16,030 nucleotides of DNA from contig DBWC01000030.1 in NCBI GenBank assembly GCA_002308615.1, positions 3,860 through 19,889 on the forward strand, written 5' to 3'. Origin of the DNA: Clostridiales bacterium UBA1248. GTDB taxonomy: Bacteria > Bacillota > Clostridia > Oscillospirales > CAG-272. This document shows positions 1 through 7,435 of this stretch, in pieces (position 1 is the stretch's first letter; each line of letters starts with the position of its first letter). The notes under the pieces are model-generated. The model was not told the origin of the DNA. It searched no databases and saw only the letters and a list, made by a program, of their open reading frames with translations. The translations under genes and the position numbers were made by a program.

Positions 1-1
1 A

Positions 2-2296
2 GACAATAAAGACGTCGTCGCGCTGTTCAGATACGTGTCCGGCGGCGGAAGCGTCAATCCCGGCGATGAAAAATGGCGCGACGCCGATATGTACGACAAA
101 GACAAATACGACGACAAATCGGCGGTGGAGCTTAAAGCAAACTCGTATATCACGGAGCATTTTTCAATAAATTCAAGCTTTGACAGCATATCCGCGTGGT
201 GCCCGTCGTGGAGCAACGATATCGGAAACATGAGGATATCGCTCTATAAATTCGAAAGAAACGTATCCGATTCCATGAACGAGGCGGTGCTTGCGACGAA
301 GCTGTTCAGGGATTACGCGGACAACAGCTGGCTGACGCTCTCGTTTGCGGAGCAGGAGCCCGGCGAATATCTCGTCGTTTTCGGCAACGCCACGGACACG
401 GTCGGAGTCTGGGTCTATCAGTCGGACGTATCTAAATCCATGCTGACGGTGGACGGACTTGAATACGACGGAGAGATCGCCATGACGGTACACGTCAAAG
501 GAGAAGAGAAACCGCTGTTCAATCAGGCGGTAAACGGTTCGGGCGGCATCGTTCCGCCGGAGCCCGCCGATTCACCGGCGATAACGGAACGCGACGCGAT
601 GCCGGATACGTGGACGGCGACGGACGGCTTAGGCAGAGTTTTACCGACGAACGCGGAAGCCGGCGATCCGAAATCCGACAAATACGTGGGTCTGTTCTAC
701 TGGACGTGGCACGTTGAATTTTCCAAAAACTACAGTCCGATAAACCTGCAGAATATATGCGATCAGTATCCGGACGCGGTAACGAATCACAATCACAGCG
801 TTTGGAACAGCATAGGCAGCTATTACGGCTGCTTCTGGAACGAACCGATCTACGGTTATTACACCACGACAGACAAATGGGTGTTAAGAAAGCACGCGGA
901 GCTTCTCGCCGACGCGGGAGTGGACGTTATAATATTTGATAACACCAACGGCACGTTCACCTGGCGCGAGTCTTATATGACTTTGCTTGAAGTCTTTAAG
1001 AAAGCGCGCGAGGACGGCGTGAAAACGCCTAAGATCTCGTTCATACTTCCGTTTGCGGATGAAAAGAGCGCGGCTATACAGCTGCGTGAGATATATCAGA
1101 CGGCGTACAGGGATTCCGGCTACAACGAGCTGTGGTTCTACTGGAGCGGCAAGCCGCTGATAATGTCCATCACGTCGGGACTTGACCGCACAAAGGATCT
1201 TGACAACGAAATAATGAAATTCTTCACGTTCCGTCCGGGCGTGCCTCAGTATAACGATTCGTCGCATACGAACACGGACAGCTGGGGCTGGCTCGCAAGA
1301 TATCCGCAGGCGATATATACGGATAAAAACGGTCTGAAGCAGACGACGGTCGGCGTTGCGCAAAACTGGAACGGCAGCCTCGTCGCAATGAACGCAAACA
1401 ACGTTTTCGGCAGAACTTACACGTCAAAGGGCTACGACACAAGAGATAATGCAAAGCTTTACGGCGCAAACTTCGCACAGCAGTGGGAATACGCCATTTC
1501 AAAGAACGTCAACTTCGTGTTCGTCACCGGCTGGAACGAGTGGGTGGCGCAGAAACAGCCCAACTGGCAGGGCACCGCAAACGCGTTCCCGGATGAGTTC
1601 AACGACGAATTCAGCCGCGATATAGAGCCGTCGACAGGCGATCTGAAAGACCATTATTACTATCAGCTCGTATCGTATATAAGAAAATTCAAAGGCGTAA
1701 GAGAGACGCCGGAGCCCACCGCGGCAAAGACGATAAACATAAACGGCAATATCTCGCAGTGGGACAGCGTCGGACCGTATTATATAGCGTACAAGGGCAA
1801 CACGTTTGACCGCGACAGCGACGGATATCTGACTACGCATTACACGAACAGGACCGGCAGAAACGACATCATAGGCGCAAAGGTCGCCCGCGACTCCGAT
1901 AATCTGTACTTTATGGTCGAATGTGCGGAGAATATCACGCCTTATACGGATAAGGGCTGGATGAGGCTGTTTATCGACACGGGCTCGTCCGAGCAGAACT
2001 GGGAAGGCTTTGAATACGTGCTCAACAGAGTATCGCCGACGGCGACCGAGGCGACGCTTGAAAAGAGCACGGGCGGCTGGAATTTCAGCACGGTCGGCAA
2101 GGTGTCGTATAAAGTAAACGGCAGGTATCTGCTCGTAAAGATCCCGAAATCGTATTTAGGCATATCCAAAAACACCTTCACCGTGAACTTCAAGTGGAAC
2201 GATAATATGCAAATCGACGGAGACGTAATGGACTTCTACAATAACGGCGACACGGCGCCGGGCGGCCGCTTTATGTACTCCTACGTTGTGAAATAA
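2..2296 (+). CDS. Dockerin-containing glycoside hydrolase-like protein with CBM9-like C-terminus (5' end missing)
   Basis: The reading frame is open from base 2 and the true start lies left of the window; the first possible internal start (GTG at 35) falls inside a dockerin repeat, so it is not the start. The first residues (DNKDVVALFRYVS) are the second half of a type I dockerin repeat, nearly identical to that of the gene at 3354. A glycine-rich linker and a beta-rich region of about 150 residues follow. Then comes a TIM-barrel-like domain (VGLFYWTWHVEF, then AGVDVIIFDNTNG and VTGWNEWVAQ), which resembles GH71/GH99 and WbsX-type proteins. The last ~190 residues (from about NGNISQWDSV) look like a CBM9/DOMON-type sugar-binding beta-sandwich. 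Probably secreted, though the signal peptide is out of view. The likely role is cleavage of a plant or host glycan; the substrate is unknown. Its stop overlaps the kinase start by one base. Confidence 0.8.
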   Translation, partial: DNKDVVALFRYVSGGGSVNPGDEKWRDADMYDKDKYDDKSAVELKANSYITEHFSINSSFDSISAWCPSWSNDIGNMRISLYKFERNVSDSMNEAVLATKLFRDYADNSWLTLSFAEQEPGEYLVVFGNATDTVGVWVYQSDVSKSMLTVDGLEYDGEIAMTVHVKGEEKPLFNQAVNGSGGIVPPEPADSPAITERDAMPDTWTATDGLGRVLPTNAEAGDPKSDKYVGLFYWTWHVEFSKNYSPINLQNICDQYPDAVTNHNHSVWNSIGSYYGCFWNEPIYGYYTTTDKWVLRKHAELLADAGVDVIIFDNTNGTFTWRESYMTLLEVFKKAREDGVKTPKISFILPFADEKSAAIQLREIYQTAYRDSGYNELWFYWSGKPLIMSITSGLDRTKDLDNEIMKFFTFRPGVPQYNDSSHTNTDSWGWLARYPQAIYTDKNGLKQTTVGVAQNWNGSLVAMNANNVFGRTYTSKGYDTRDNAKLYGANFAQQWEYAISKNVNFVFVTGWNEWVAQKQPNWQGTANAFPDEFNDEFSRDIEPSTGDLKDHYYYQLVSYIRKFKGVRETPEPTAAKTININGNISQWDSVGPYYIAYKGNTFDRDSDGYLTTHYTNRTGRNDIIGAKVARDSDNLYFMVECAENITPYTDKGWMRLFIDTGSSEQNWEGFEYVLNRVSPTATEATLEKSTGGWNFSTVGKVSYKVNGRYLLVKIPKSYLGISKNTFTVNFKWNDNMQIDGDVMDFYNNGDTAPGGRFMYSYVVK

Positions 2297-3198
2297 TGAG
2301 GCGGATATATATAGCTTCTGACGGGGGCGGCACCAAGCTTGAGCTTGGCGCCGTCTCTGTAAACAAAGAATTGATAACGACCGTGCGCGTAAACGGCGGT
2401 ATAAACAAAAACACGTCGGACGCGGATACGGTGGAGAAAACCGTGCGCGCGGGCTTTGACGCGCTCAAAGCCGAGCTCGGTGAGTTTACGGTCGCCGGCT
2501 GCGCCGGGTATTTCATGCACAACACGGACGTGTTTTCGCGGATATCCGGCTGTGAGGCGACGGAGCTTGACGAGGGCACGCTCGGACTTTACGCCGCGGA
2601 TATTTACGGCGACGGCGTGCTGATCCTCTCCGGCACGGGCGCGGACGCGTACGTTTCAAAAGACGGAAAGACCGCCGGTATCGTAGGAGGCTACGGCGCG
2701 ATCTTGGGCGACGCGGGCTCCGGCTTTGCGATAGGGCGCGACGGCATAAACGCCGCGATAGCCGCGTATGAGGGCAGAGGAGAAAAGACGGCGTTAGTTG
2801 AATATCTTATAAAAAAATACCCGGCGGAAACCTTCAGAAAATCTGTATACGGGATATACGCGGCGCCGCAGACCGCGCGCGAGGTCGCTGATTTCTGCAA
2901 GGAATGCGAGCAGGCGGCGGACGAGGGCGACAAAGCCGCAGCGGAAATATTCATAAGAGCCGCGCACGCGCTTGCCGGCTTTGCCATAGCCGGGTATAAG
3001 AATTTCGGCATAGATAAAACGGCGCCGTATACCTTCTCCGGCGGCGTGATAACGCACGATATAAAAAGAGAAAAGCCGCTTATGCTGCCGTATATAACGG
3101 ATGAGCTTGCCCGCGCGAACATAACGAATATGGTTTTGCCGAACGCGACGCCGCTTCAGGGCGCGGTCAGGTGGATACAGAGAAATTTGATTATATAG
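2296..3198 (+). CDS. BadF/BadG-type sugar kinase, likely N-acetylglucosamine kinase-like
   Basis: This 300-residue ASKHA-fold protein matches the BadF/BadG/BcrA/BcrD ATPase family, which includes N-acetylglucosamine kinases. Visible motifs are the phosphate-1 loop SDGGGTK (residues 8-14), LSGTGADAYV (111-120, second phosphate loop), GGYGAILGDAGSGFAIG (131-147, typical of the GlcNAc-kinase branch) and FSGGV near residue 250 (adenosine side). There is no signal peptide, so it acts in the cytoplasm and probably phosphorylates an amino sugar or related hexose with ATP. Its ATG overlaps the upstream TAA as TAATG, with no clear Shine-Dalgarno sequence, so translation probably depends on ribosomes finishing the upstream glycosidase. 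The pairing suggests that it handles a sugar released by that enzyme, but the exact substrate cannot be read from sequence. Confidence 0.85.
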   Translation: MRRIYIASDGGGTKLELGAVSVNKELITTVRVNGGINKNTSDADTVEKTVRAGFDALKAELGEFTVAGCAGYFMHNTDVFSRISGCEATELDEGTLGLYAADIYGDGVLILSGTGADAYVSKDGKTAGIVGGYGAILGDAGSGFAIGRDGINAAIAAYEGRGEKTALVEYLIKKYPAETFRKSVYGIYAAPQTAREVADFCKECEQAADEGDKAAAEIFIRAAHALAGFAIAGYKNFGIDKTAPYTFSGGVITHDIKREKPLMLPYITDELARANITNMVLPNATPLQGAVRWIQRNLII

Positions 3199-3254
3199 GG
3201 GACGGCGCCTCGACGCCCCGTTCGCAGGCGGCGCCACAGGGAGCGATTTGCTCC
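3199..3254. repeat. GC-rich palindromic intergenic repeat remnant
   Basis: Directly after the kinase stop lies a GC-rich segment with two self-complementary GGCGCC boxes about 20 bases apart, which can also pair with each other. A small hairpin GGAGC-GATTT-GCTCC (3240-3254) follows. There is no run of T after it, so it is a poor rho-independent terminator, although it may still weaken read-through from the kinase gene. The leading AGGGGACGGCGCC resembles the TGTAGGG-type starts of the palindromic segments at 6897 and 6971, so it may be a decayed copy of the same short repeat family. Confidence 0.4.
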
Positions 3255-3271
3255 GAATTTCAACAAACCTA

Positions 3272-3300
3272 TTGACAACGTCATCCATATATGATAAAAT
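3272..3300 (+). promoter_or_regulatory. Sigma-A promoter of the dockerin protein gene
   Basis: A perfect -35 box TTGACA (3272-3277) and a -10 box TAAAAT (3295-3300) are separated by exactly 17 bases, and the -10 is extended by TG at 3292-3293 (TGATAAAAT). Transcription would start near 3307, giving a leader of about 47 bases. This is the strongest promoter in the left part and shows that the gene at 3354 is transcribed independently of the glycosidase-kinase pair. Confidence 0.85.
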
Positions 3301-3321
3301 TATCCTTGCAAATAATTTCTG

Positions 3322-3340
3322 TGCCGCTTTTTTTGCGGCA
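3322..3340 (+). promoter_or_regulatory. Leader hairpin with T7 loop
   Basis: In the 5' leader, TGCCGC (3322-3327) and GCGGCA (3335-3340) form a perfect six-pair stem around a loop of seven T residues. It ends just before the purine-rich ribosome site (AAAGGAAAG, 3342-3350). A 5' hairpin this close to the predicted transcript start could stabilise the mRNA or influence initiation. It lacks a T tract after the stem, so it is not a terminator. Confidence 0.5.
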
Positions 3341-3353
3341 GAAAGGAAAGAAA

Positions 3354-4691
3354 ATGAAAATCAGAAATAAAGTTATCGCCGTGCTGCTCGTCTGCATGAT
3401 GATCGCGTCCGCTCTGCCCGTTTTCGTGTTCGCGGACGTACTGAAGAAGGAGGACACAGGTCTTCCGTTCGACCTCGTCGCTCCCGCCAACGTAAACGCC
3501 GTGTGGGGCGAAGGCGGAGATTCGCCTACGACGACGATTCTCACATACAGTCTGTCAAACGATATGACGGCGTTTTTCAAGAATATGGAAAACGCGAACC
3601 TTAACGATAAATATGAAGAATTTATATCGCCGTATAATTTTGACGAGATTTGGATGAACATTCAGCTGGACTGGGCGCTGGACGACGTCAATGACGAGAT
3701 TTCCGGCTGGCATTACACGGAATACTGGGACGGCGATCCGTATTTCGGACTCGGTCGTGACAGCGAGGGAAACCAGCGCTGGAGCGAATGGGACGTAGTT
3801 GACTGGGGTCTTGACAACGCGACCGAAACCGTCCAGAGTGTATGGGTCACCCGCGGCGTTCCGAACGACGAGCGTTGGAACGGCAATCCGGACACCAAGA
3901 CTCCGGGCGTCAAGGATCAGCTCAGGCCTGAGCAGTATGTATACGACGAAGAGGAAGAAAACCTTTATATCGACTTTACAGAACATACGATGTATTACCG
4001 TGTGCGCTTTGTAGTAACCACAAGAGTAGACGGGGCGGAGGAAACCTGGTATTTTTCCGACTGGTCGAACGTTGCGATGATAGGCAAGGACGCGAAGGAA
4101 TACGAGCCGCTTACGCAGAAGGATCTTTCCGCTCCGGTGCTTACCGATCTGCACATGACGGATCAAGAATTCAACGGTCACGCCGTGATCGCGCTGACGC
4201 TCACCGTTCCGGACAAGCTCGCAAAAGACGCTGCATATGTTGAGGCTTGGGGCGGATCTTACTGGATAGAGGCGGAAGCCCGCTTCAAAGGAGATACGGA
4301 ATGGGTAGGTCTGCAGGGCGACTGGATAGTAAAAGGCGGAGAAATGGAATTCGCACTCATGTCACTTTCAAGAGAAGGCCACGTATATGTCAAAAAAACC
4401 GATGAAATAGAACTGCGTCTGCGGTATCGTGTTTATCAGAGACCGACAGATACCGAAATGACGTCCGCCTGGTCAAAGATCAGCAATTTCAGCGGCGGCG
4501 ATGACGTGCTCCGCGGCGACGTGAACGAGGACGGCGAAGTCAACAACAAGGACGTCGTTCATCTGTTCAGATACCTTTCCGCACCGGCCTTGAATATAAA
4601 CCGCATCCTTGCAGATTTCAACGAAGACGGTGAAGTGGACAATAAAGACGTTGTTGCTCTGTTCAGATACGTAAGCGCGCCTAACAAATAA
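3354..4691 (+). CDS. Secreted Fn3-like protein with C-terminal type I dockerin
   Basis: The start at 3354 is chosen because AAAGGAAAG sits 3-12 bases upstream and the protein then begins with a clean signal peptide: basic MKIRNK, a hydrophobic core to about residue 25 and a VFA-D cleavage site near residue 27. The frame is open further up to 3291, but that lies inside the promoter. The 445-residue protein has two beta-rich modules (about 37-245 and 253-380), each ending in a fibronectin-like strand pattern (YYRVRFVV...DWSNVA and LRLRYRVYQ...AWSKIS). The last ~59 residues are a dockerin with two calcium loops (DVNEDGEVNNKD and DFNEDGEVDNKD), each followed by an F-helix (FRYLS, FRYVS). No catalytic domain is recognised. 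It probably binds glycan or scaffold at the cell surface, but no cohesin is encoded here. Confidence 0.88.
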   Translation: MKIRNKVIAVLLVCMMIASALPVFVFADVLKKEDTGLPFDLVAPANVNAVWGEGGDSPTTTILTYSLSNDMTAFFKNMENANLNDKYEEFISPYNFDEIWMNIQLDWALDDVNDEISGWHYTEYWDGDPYFGLGRDSEGNQRWSEWDVVDWGLDNATETVQSVWVTRGVPNDERWNGNPDTKTPGVKDQLRPEQYVYDEEEENLYIDFTEHTMYYRVRFVVTTRVDGAEETWYFSDWSNVAMIGKDAKEYEPLTQKDLSAPVLTDLHMTDQEFNGHAVIALTLTVPDKLAKDAAYVEAWGGSYWIEAEARFKGDTEWVGLQGDWIVKGGEMEFALMSLSREGHVYVKKTDEIELRLRYRVYQRPTDTEMTSAWSKISNFSGGDDVLRGDVNEDGEVNNKDVVHLFRYLSAPALNINRILADFNEDGEVDNKDVVALFRYVSAPNK

Positions 4692-4702
4692 AAAACCGAT
4701 AA

Positions 4703-4739
4703 GCCGGACGCTTTAATTGCGCCCGGCTTTTTTATTTTG
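4703..4739. terminator. Rho-independent terminator, probably shared by both convergent transcripts
   Basis: GCCGGACGC (4703-4711) pairs with GCGCCCGGC (4719-4727) over nine positions with one A-C mismatch, around a TTTAATT loop, and is followed by TTTTTTATTTT. This is a classic terminator for the dockerin gene ending at 4691. Read on the minus strand, the same hairpin follows the rhamnosidase stop (4748) and is followed by TTATCGGTTTTTT, so it may serve both directions with lower strength on that side. Confidence 0.9.
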
Positions 4740-4747
4740 TTTATGTA

Positions 4748-6865
4748 TCAGATCCCGGCTGTCTTTACTCCGTCCGGCAGCTTGTATTCAAGCTTTACCT
4801 CGCCGTTTTCCTTATGCCACTTTACGTATATCTTTCCGTTGGGCGTCGGGACTTCTCCTTCGGCAAAATCGAGCGTTTCCGTATAAGGCTCTATCTTTAC
4901 CGTTTCGTATCCGGGCGACGCCGGTTTAACGCCGAGTATCACGGCGGACAGTTCATACGCCGGAGCGCTTGACCAGCCGTGACATTCGCTTCTGGGGCTG
5001 TCGGGATTTTCGCACCAGGTCGTGCAGTGCATATCAAGCATTTTGCGCCAGCCGTCAAGCAGCTTGTCGGCGTAGCCGTAACAGCCGGACAGCTCAAGCG
5101 CGCGGAACATGAAGTGATTCATGGAAAACGTGCAGCGGGAGACGTCCGCTTTCATCGTGCGTTCCATAAGCTCGTGAGCTTCTTTTTCCGTAAACGCGCC
5201 GGAAAGTATCGCCCAGAGCGTCGTGTGCTCGGAATAGTCGGCTCTTGACGGTGTGTTTTTGAAAAGCCCTTTTTCTTTGTCGTAGCAGTATCTGACGGTC
5301 AGTTCGTTTTGCCGCCACGCGCGCGCTCTGTAATCGGACGCCGCGCCTATTTTGCCGCATCTCTCGCAAATCTCCGCCGCCGCGTTGAGCGCCGCCGCGT
5401 ACATGAGGTTTGATACGGTAAGCGGTTCGTCAAGCCCGCCGACGGGCACGCCGTTGGGCCACTCGGGGCACCAGTCGACAAACGGCCAGTAAGGTGTTAC
5501 GCCGAACAGTCCGCGTTCGTCCTCGTATGTGCGGAAGCCCTCGAGCACGCGGTCAATAAATCCGGTCATCGATAAAACGAATTTCCTGTCGTTTGTGTAA
5601 AGCAGATAATCGCGCACCATGAATATGAAAAACAGCGAGAAATCGGGGATCACCTGGATCGAGGTCGAAGGATAATTCGCCTGTATCATGCCGTCCGGTA
5701 TCTGAGAGTGAGCCATATCGGTTATGCATTTTTTCTGCATAGCCGTGTCCGCGGTGAAGCGGTACGTGAAAACCGCCTCGTTTGCGGAGTCCATATCGTA
5801 CTGCTGCTGTTCGTAATACGGACAGTCCACGTAAATTTCGTGCATACAGCAGCGCACGGTGTTTATGCTGACGTCCCACATTTTGTTGAGCTTCTCGTCG
5901 GAGCAACAGAATTTCGCAATATCGTGCATCGGGTAAAAATACTCCGCGTACGTTGCAGAGACAAGCTCAAAACAACTGTCGGATTCAAGGCGTATGAATC
6001 TGAACGCGCGGTACCAGAACGGCTCAAATTCAGATTCGCCGTCAACTTCGATCTCGTCGTATACGCCGTCAATAAGCCCGCCCGGCTCGTCGCGCATGTT
6101 TTTATACCAGCCGCCTTTTCCGTCCGGCGTAAGACGGCATTCGGCGTAGATGATTTTTATTCTTGTTTTTTCTTTTGCTTTTATCTTGAATTTTACTTTT
6201 GCCGTCGTGTATTTGCCCGCGTCAAGCTCAATGATTTTCGGCTCTTTAAGATCTATGCCGAAATTCTTTTCCGGGTACGTCTGCATCCCGGGTATCGGGC
6301 GCTTGTGCAGTATATACGGCTCGTTCAAGCCCCACGGATTGTAGCAGGCGCTTTCCGTATGCGCCTCGTAATATTGCGATATTTCGACCTTTGTCAGATT
6401 TTTTTCAGCGCTGTGACGCTCAAATTCGGGAATGGATGAGTGGACGCGCCTGTCGCGCTCAAAGGAAACAGAGTCGTCTCTGTAACACTCCCAGCTTTCA
6501 TCCGACTGAAAATCTTTGTTCTCACCGTCGCAGACGAAGCTCGCACGGAGCCACAGCGCCGCGCGGTCCTTTTTAAACGTTGAGATAAACGCGCCGTCGT
6601 GTACGTACATCACCTTTACGGTTACATCGTTTTCACCCTCTTTGAGCTTATCAGAACAGTCCACGGTTTCGTAATATCTCTGATACCACGAGCCCTGGCA
6701 CGGGCCTTCACAGCAGAGGACGCCGTTTATATAAAGCTGATAGCGCGTGTCCGCGCAGACGTCGATTTTAAGGGAGTTGTCCTTTCCCGCCGTTATTTTC
6801 TTTTTGAAATAGTAAAAATGCGTTTGCGTGGGACGCTCGTTTACGCGTATCCAGATGCCGTTCAT
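4748..6865 (-). CDS. GH78-type alpha-L-rhamnosidase
   Basis: This 705-residue protein has the layout of family GH78. It has an N-terminal beta-sandwich (IWIRVNERP, then CADTRYQLYINGVL near 37-50, the usual jelly-roll signature), then EPFWYRAFRFIRLE (281-294). A six-hairpin barrel begins near residue 330 with DCPYYEQQQYDMDS (347-360), the counterpart of the canonical GH78 DCPxRDErxxWxGD motif, and E352 is a candidate catalytic acid. There is no signal peptide, so it probably removes terminal rhamnose from imported oligosaccharides or glycosides in the cytoplasm. The start at 6865 is set by AAAAGGAG seven bases upstream; 40 more in-frame residues are possible up to 6985, but they read through a palindromic repeat. 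It is the last gene of the ECF-sigma operon and converges on the dockerin gene. Confidence 0.88.
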   Translation of the reverse strand: MNGIWIRVNERPTQTHFYYFKKKITAGKDNSLKIDVCADTRYQLYINGVLCCEGPCQGSWYQRYYETVDCSDKLKEGENDVTVKVMYVHDGAFISTFKKDRAALWLRASFVCDGENKDFQSDESWECYRDDSVSFERDRRVHSSIPEFERHSAEKNLTKVEISQYYEAHTESACYNPWGLNEPYILHKRPIPGMQTYPEKNFGIDLKEPKIIELDAGKYTTAKVKFKIKAKEKTRIKIIYAECRLTPDGKGGWYKNMRDEPGGLIDGVYDEIEVDGESEFEPFWYRAFRFIRLESDSCFELVSATYAEYFYPMHDIAKFCCSDEKLNKMWDVSINTVRCCMHEIYVDCPYYEQQQYDMDSANEAVFTYRFTADTAMQKKCITDMAHSQIPDGMIQANYPSTSIQVIPDFSLFFIFMVRDYLLYTNDRKFVLSMTGFIDRVLEGFRTYEDERGLFGVTPYWPFVDWCPEWPNGVPVGGLDEPLTVSNLMYAAALNAAAEICERCGKIGAASDYRARAWRQNELTVRYCYDKEKGLFKNTPSRADYSEHTTLWAILSGAFTEKEAHELMERTMKADVSRCTFSMNHFMFRALELSGCYGYADKLLDGWRKMLDMHCTTWCENPDSPRSECHGWSSAPAYELSAVILGVKPASPGYETVKIEPYTETLDFAEGEVPTPNGKIYVKWHKENGEVKLEYKLPDGVKTAGI

Positions 6866-6896
6866 AGGTGTGCTCCTTTTAATTTTGATATTGTAT

Positions 6897-6991
6897 TGTA
6901 GGGGAGGGGTCTTACGTGAACCCCCAACGCTCTCAAGTTCGCGTCGGGGAACCCCTATCCCCTCCCGCCTTGTAGGGTCGATCAATGATCG
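6897..6991. repeat. Composite palindromic intergenic repeat (TGTAGGG-type)
   Basis: The gap between the rhamnosidase and the upstream membrane gene is filled by GC-rich inverted repeats. GGGAGGGG (6902-6909) pairs with CCCCTCCC (6959-6966). A nested GGGGT (6906-6910) can pair with ACCCC (6920-6924), and GGGGAACCCC lies at 6946-6955. A second unit starts with TGTAGGG at 6971 and forms CGATC-AAT-GATCG (6979-6991), which overlaps the last codon and stop of the membrane gene. The ten bases GTGAACCCCC (6916-6925) are the exact reverse complement of GGGGGTTCAC at 15705. This suggests a dispersed miniature palindromic element; it might also trim or stabilise the operon transcript. Confidence 0.5.
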
Positions 6992-7398
6992 CCTCTGCTT
7001 TTTATAAATCCGATGATCAGAAGGACGATACAGGCGTTAACGCCTAAAATCCATAATATTGATACAACGGATACGAGCCATACTGCTCGTATCAAACCGA
7101 AAAAAACGGAGGCTATTACTGCAGGACATATATAGAGAAGCAGGGCGCATATCAGAGCTGATTTCCTATGCGATTTGTGATACAGAATAACTCCGGGCAG
7201 TATCAGCACCGCGTTTACAAAGCCCATAACGCAGCATACAAGAAAAACAAGATATACGAATACCCCGGGGCCTTCTAAATTCTCATTGTCCGTTATAAAC
7301 GGCCGTGCAAAATATAAAGAAGCTCCGAGCCACAGCGCAGCGTTTAACGTCGTCGCCGCGATGGAAATAATACGTCCGGCTTTTTTTCCTTTTGGCAT
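6982..7398 (-). CDS. Small four-helix membrane protein, unknown function
   Basis: I do not recognise a named family. The 138-residue protein has a basic N-terminus (MPKGKKAGR) and four predicted membrane helices at about 8-29, 44-68, 78-98 and 103-129, with a charged loop (YHKSHRKS) between helices 2 and 3 and a short charged tail. The ATG at 7398 is preferred over a TTG at 7404 because AAGGAG lies nine bases before the ATG but only three before the TTG. It sits between the GH36 and GH78 genes in the same operon. Its length, helix layout and short matches (ALICA/AVICA, SVFFGL/SVFFLL) suggest it is a distant relative of the membrane protein at 9511-9963. A role in sensing, or as an accessory to sugar uptake, is possible but unproven. 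Confidence 0.75.
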   Translation of the reverse strand: MPKGKKAGRIISIAATTLNAALWLGASLYFARPFITDNENLEGPGVFVYLVFLVCCVMGFVNAVLILPGVILYHKSHRKSALICALLLYICPAVIASVFFGLIRAVWLVSVVSILWILGVNACIVLLIIGFIKSRGDH

Positions 7399-7435
7399 TT
7401 TCAATCTCTCCTTATTATACGATTTGTCTCCGCTA

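Noticed and set aside
35..37. GTG at 35 as the start of the first gene
   Set aside because: The frame is open to the window edge and the residues before it are conserved dockerin sequence, so the GTG is an internal valine codon.
3291..3353. Upstream ATG at 3291 for the dockerin protein
   Set aside because: It lies within the -10 box of a consensus promoter and would put 21 residues before a clean signal peptide. The ATG at 3354 has a proper ribosome site.
3555..4181. 208-codon minus-strand open frame opposite the dockerin protein
   Set aside because: It shows no motif or ribosome site and lies fully within a gene that has a signal peptide, domains, promoter and terminator.
5708..6439. 243-codon plus-strand open frame opposite the rhamnosidase
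   Set aside because: It is antisense to a well-supported GH78 gene, shows no family motifs and has no ribosome site; it is a shadow of codon bias.
6895..6900. Minus-strand TACAAT as a promoter for the rhamnosidase gene
   Set aside because: The sequence 17 bases upstream (GGGTTC) is a poor -35 and lies in the palindromic repeat. An ECF-type GAAC...CGTA pair nearby has a spacer of about 20 bases, which is too long.
4748..6985. Longer rhamnosidase start at 6985, adding 40 N-terminal residues
   Set aside because: The extension reads through a palindromic intergenic repeat and overlaps the stop of the upstream gene. A strong AAAAGGAG sits correctly before the ATG at 6865, where the GH78 fold begins.
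7402..7404. TTG start for the four-helix protein
   Set aside because: The AAGGAG is only three bases from the TTG but nine from the ATG at 7398.
7414..7419. Minus-strand TATAAT before the four-helix membrane gene
   Set aside because: It lies almost on the ribosome site, so the transcript would start inside or past it, and no -35 box is present at the right distance.
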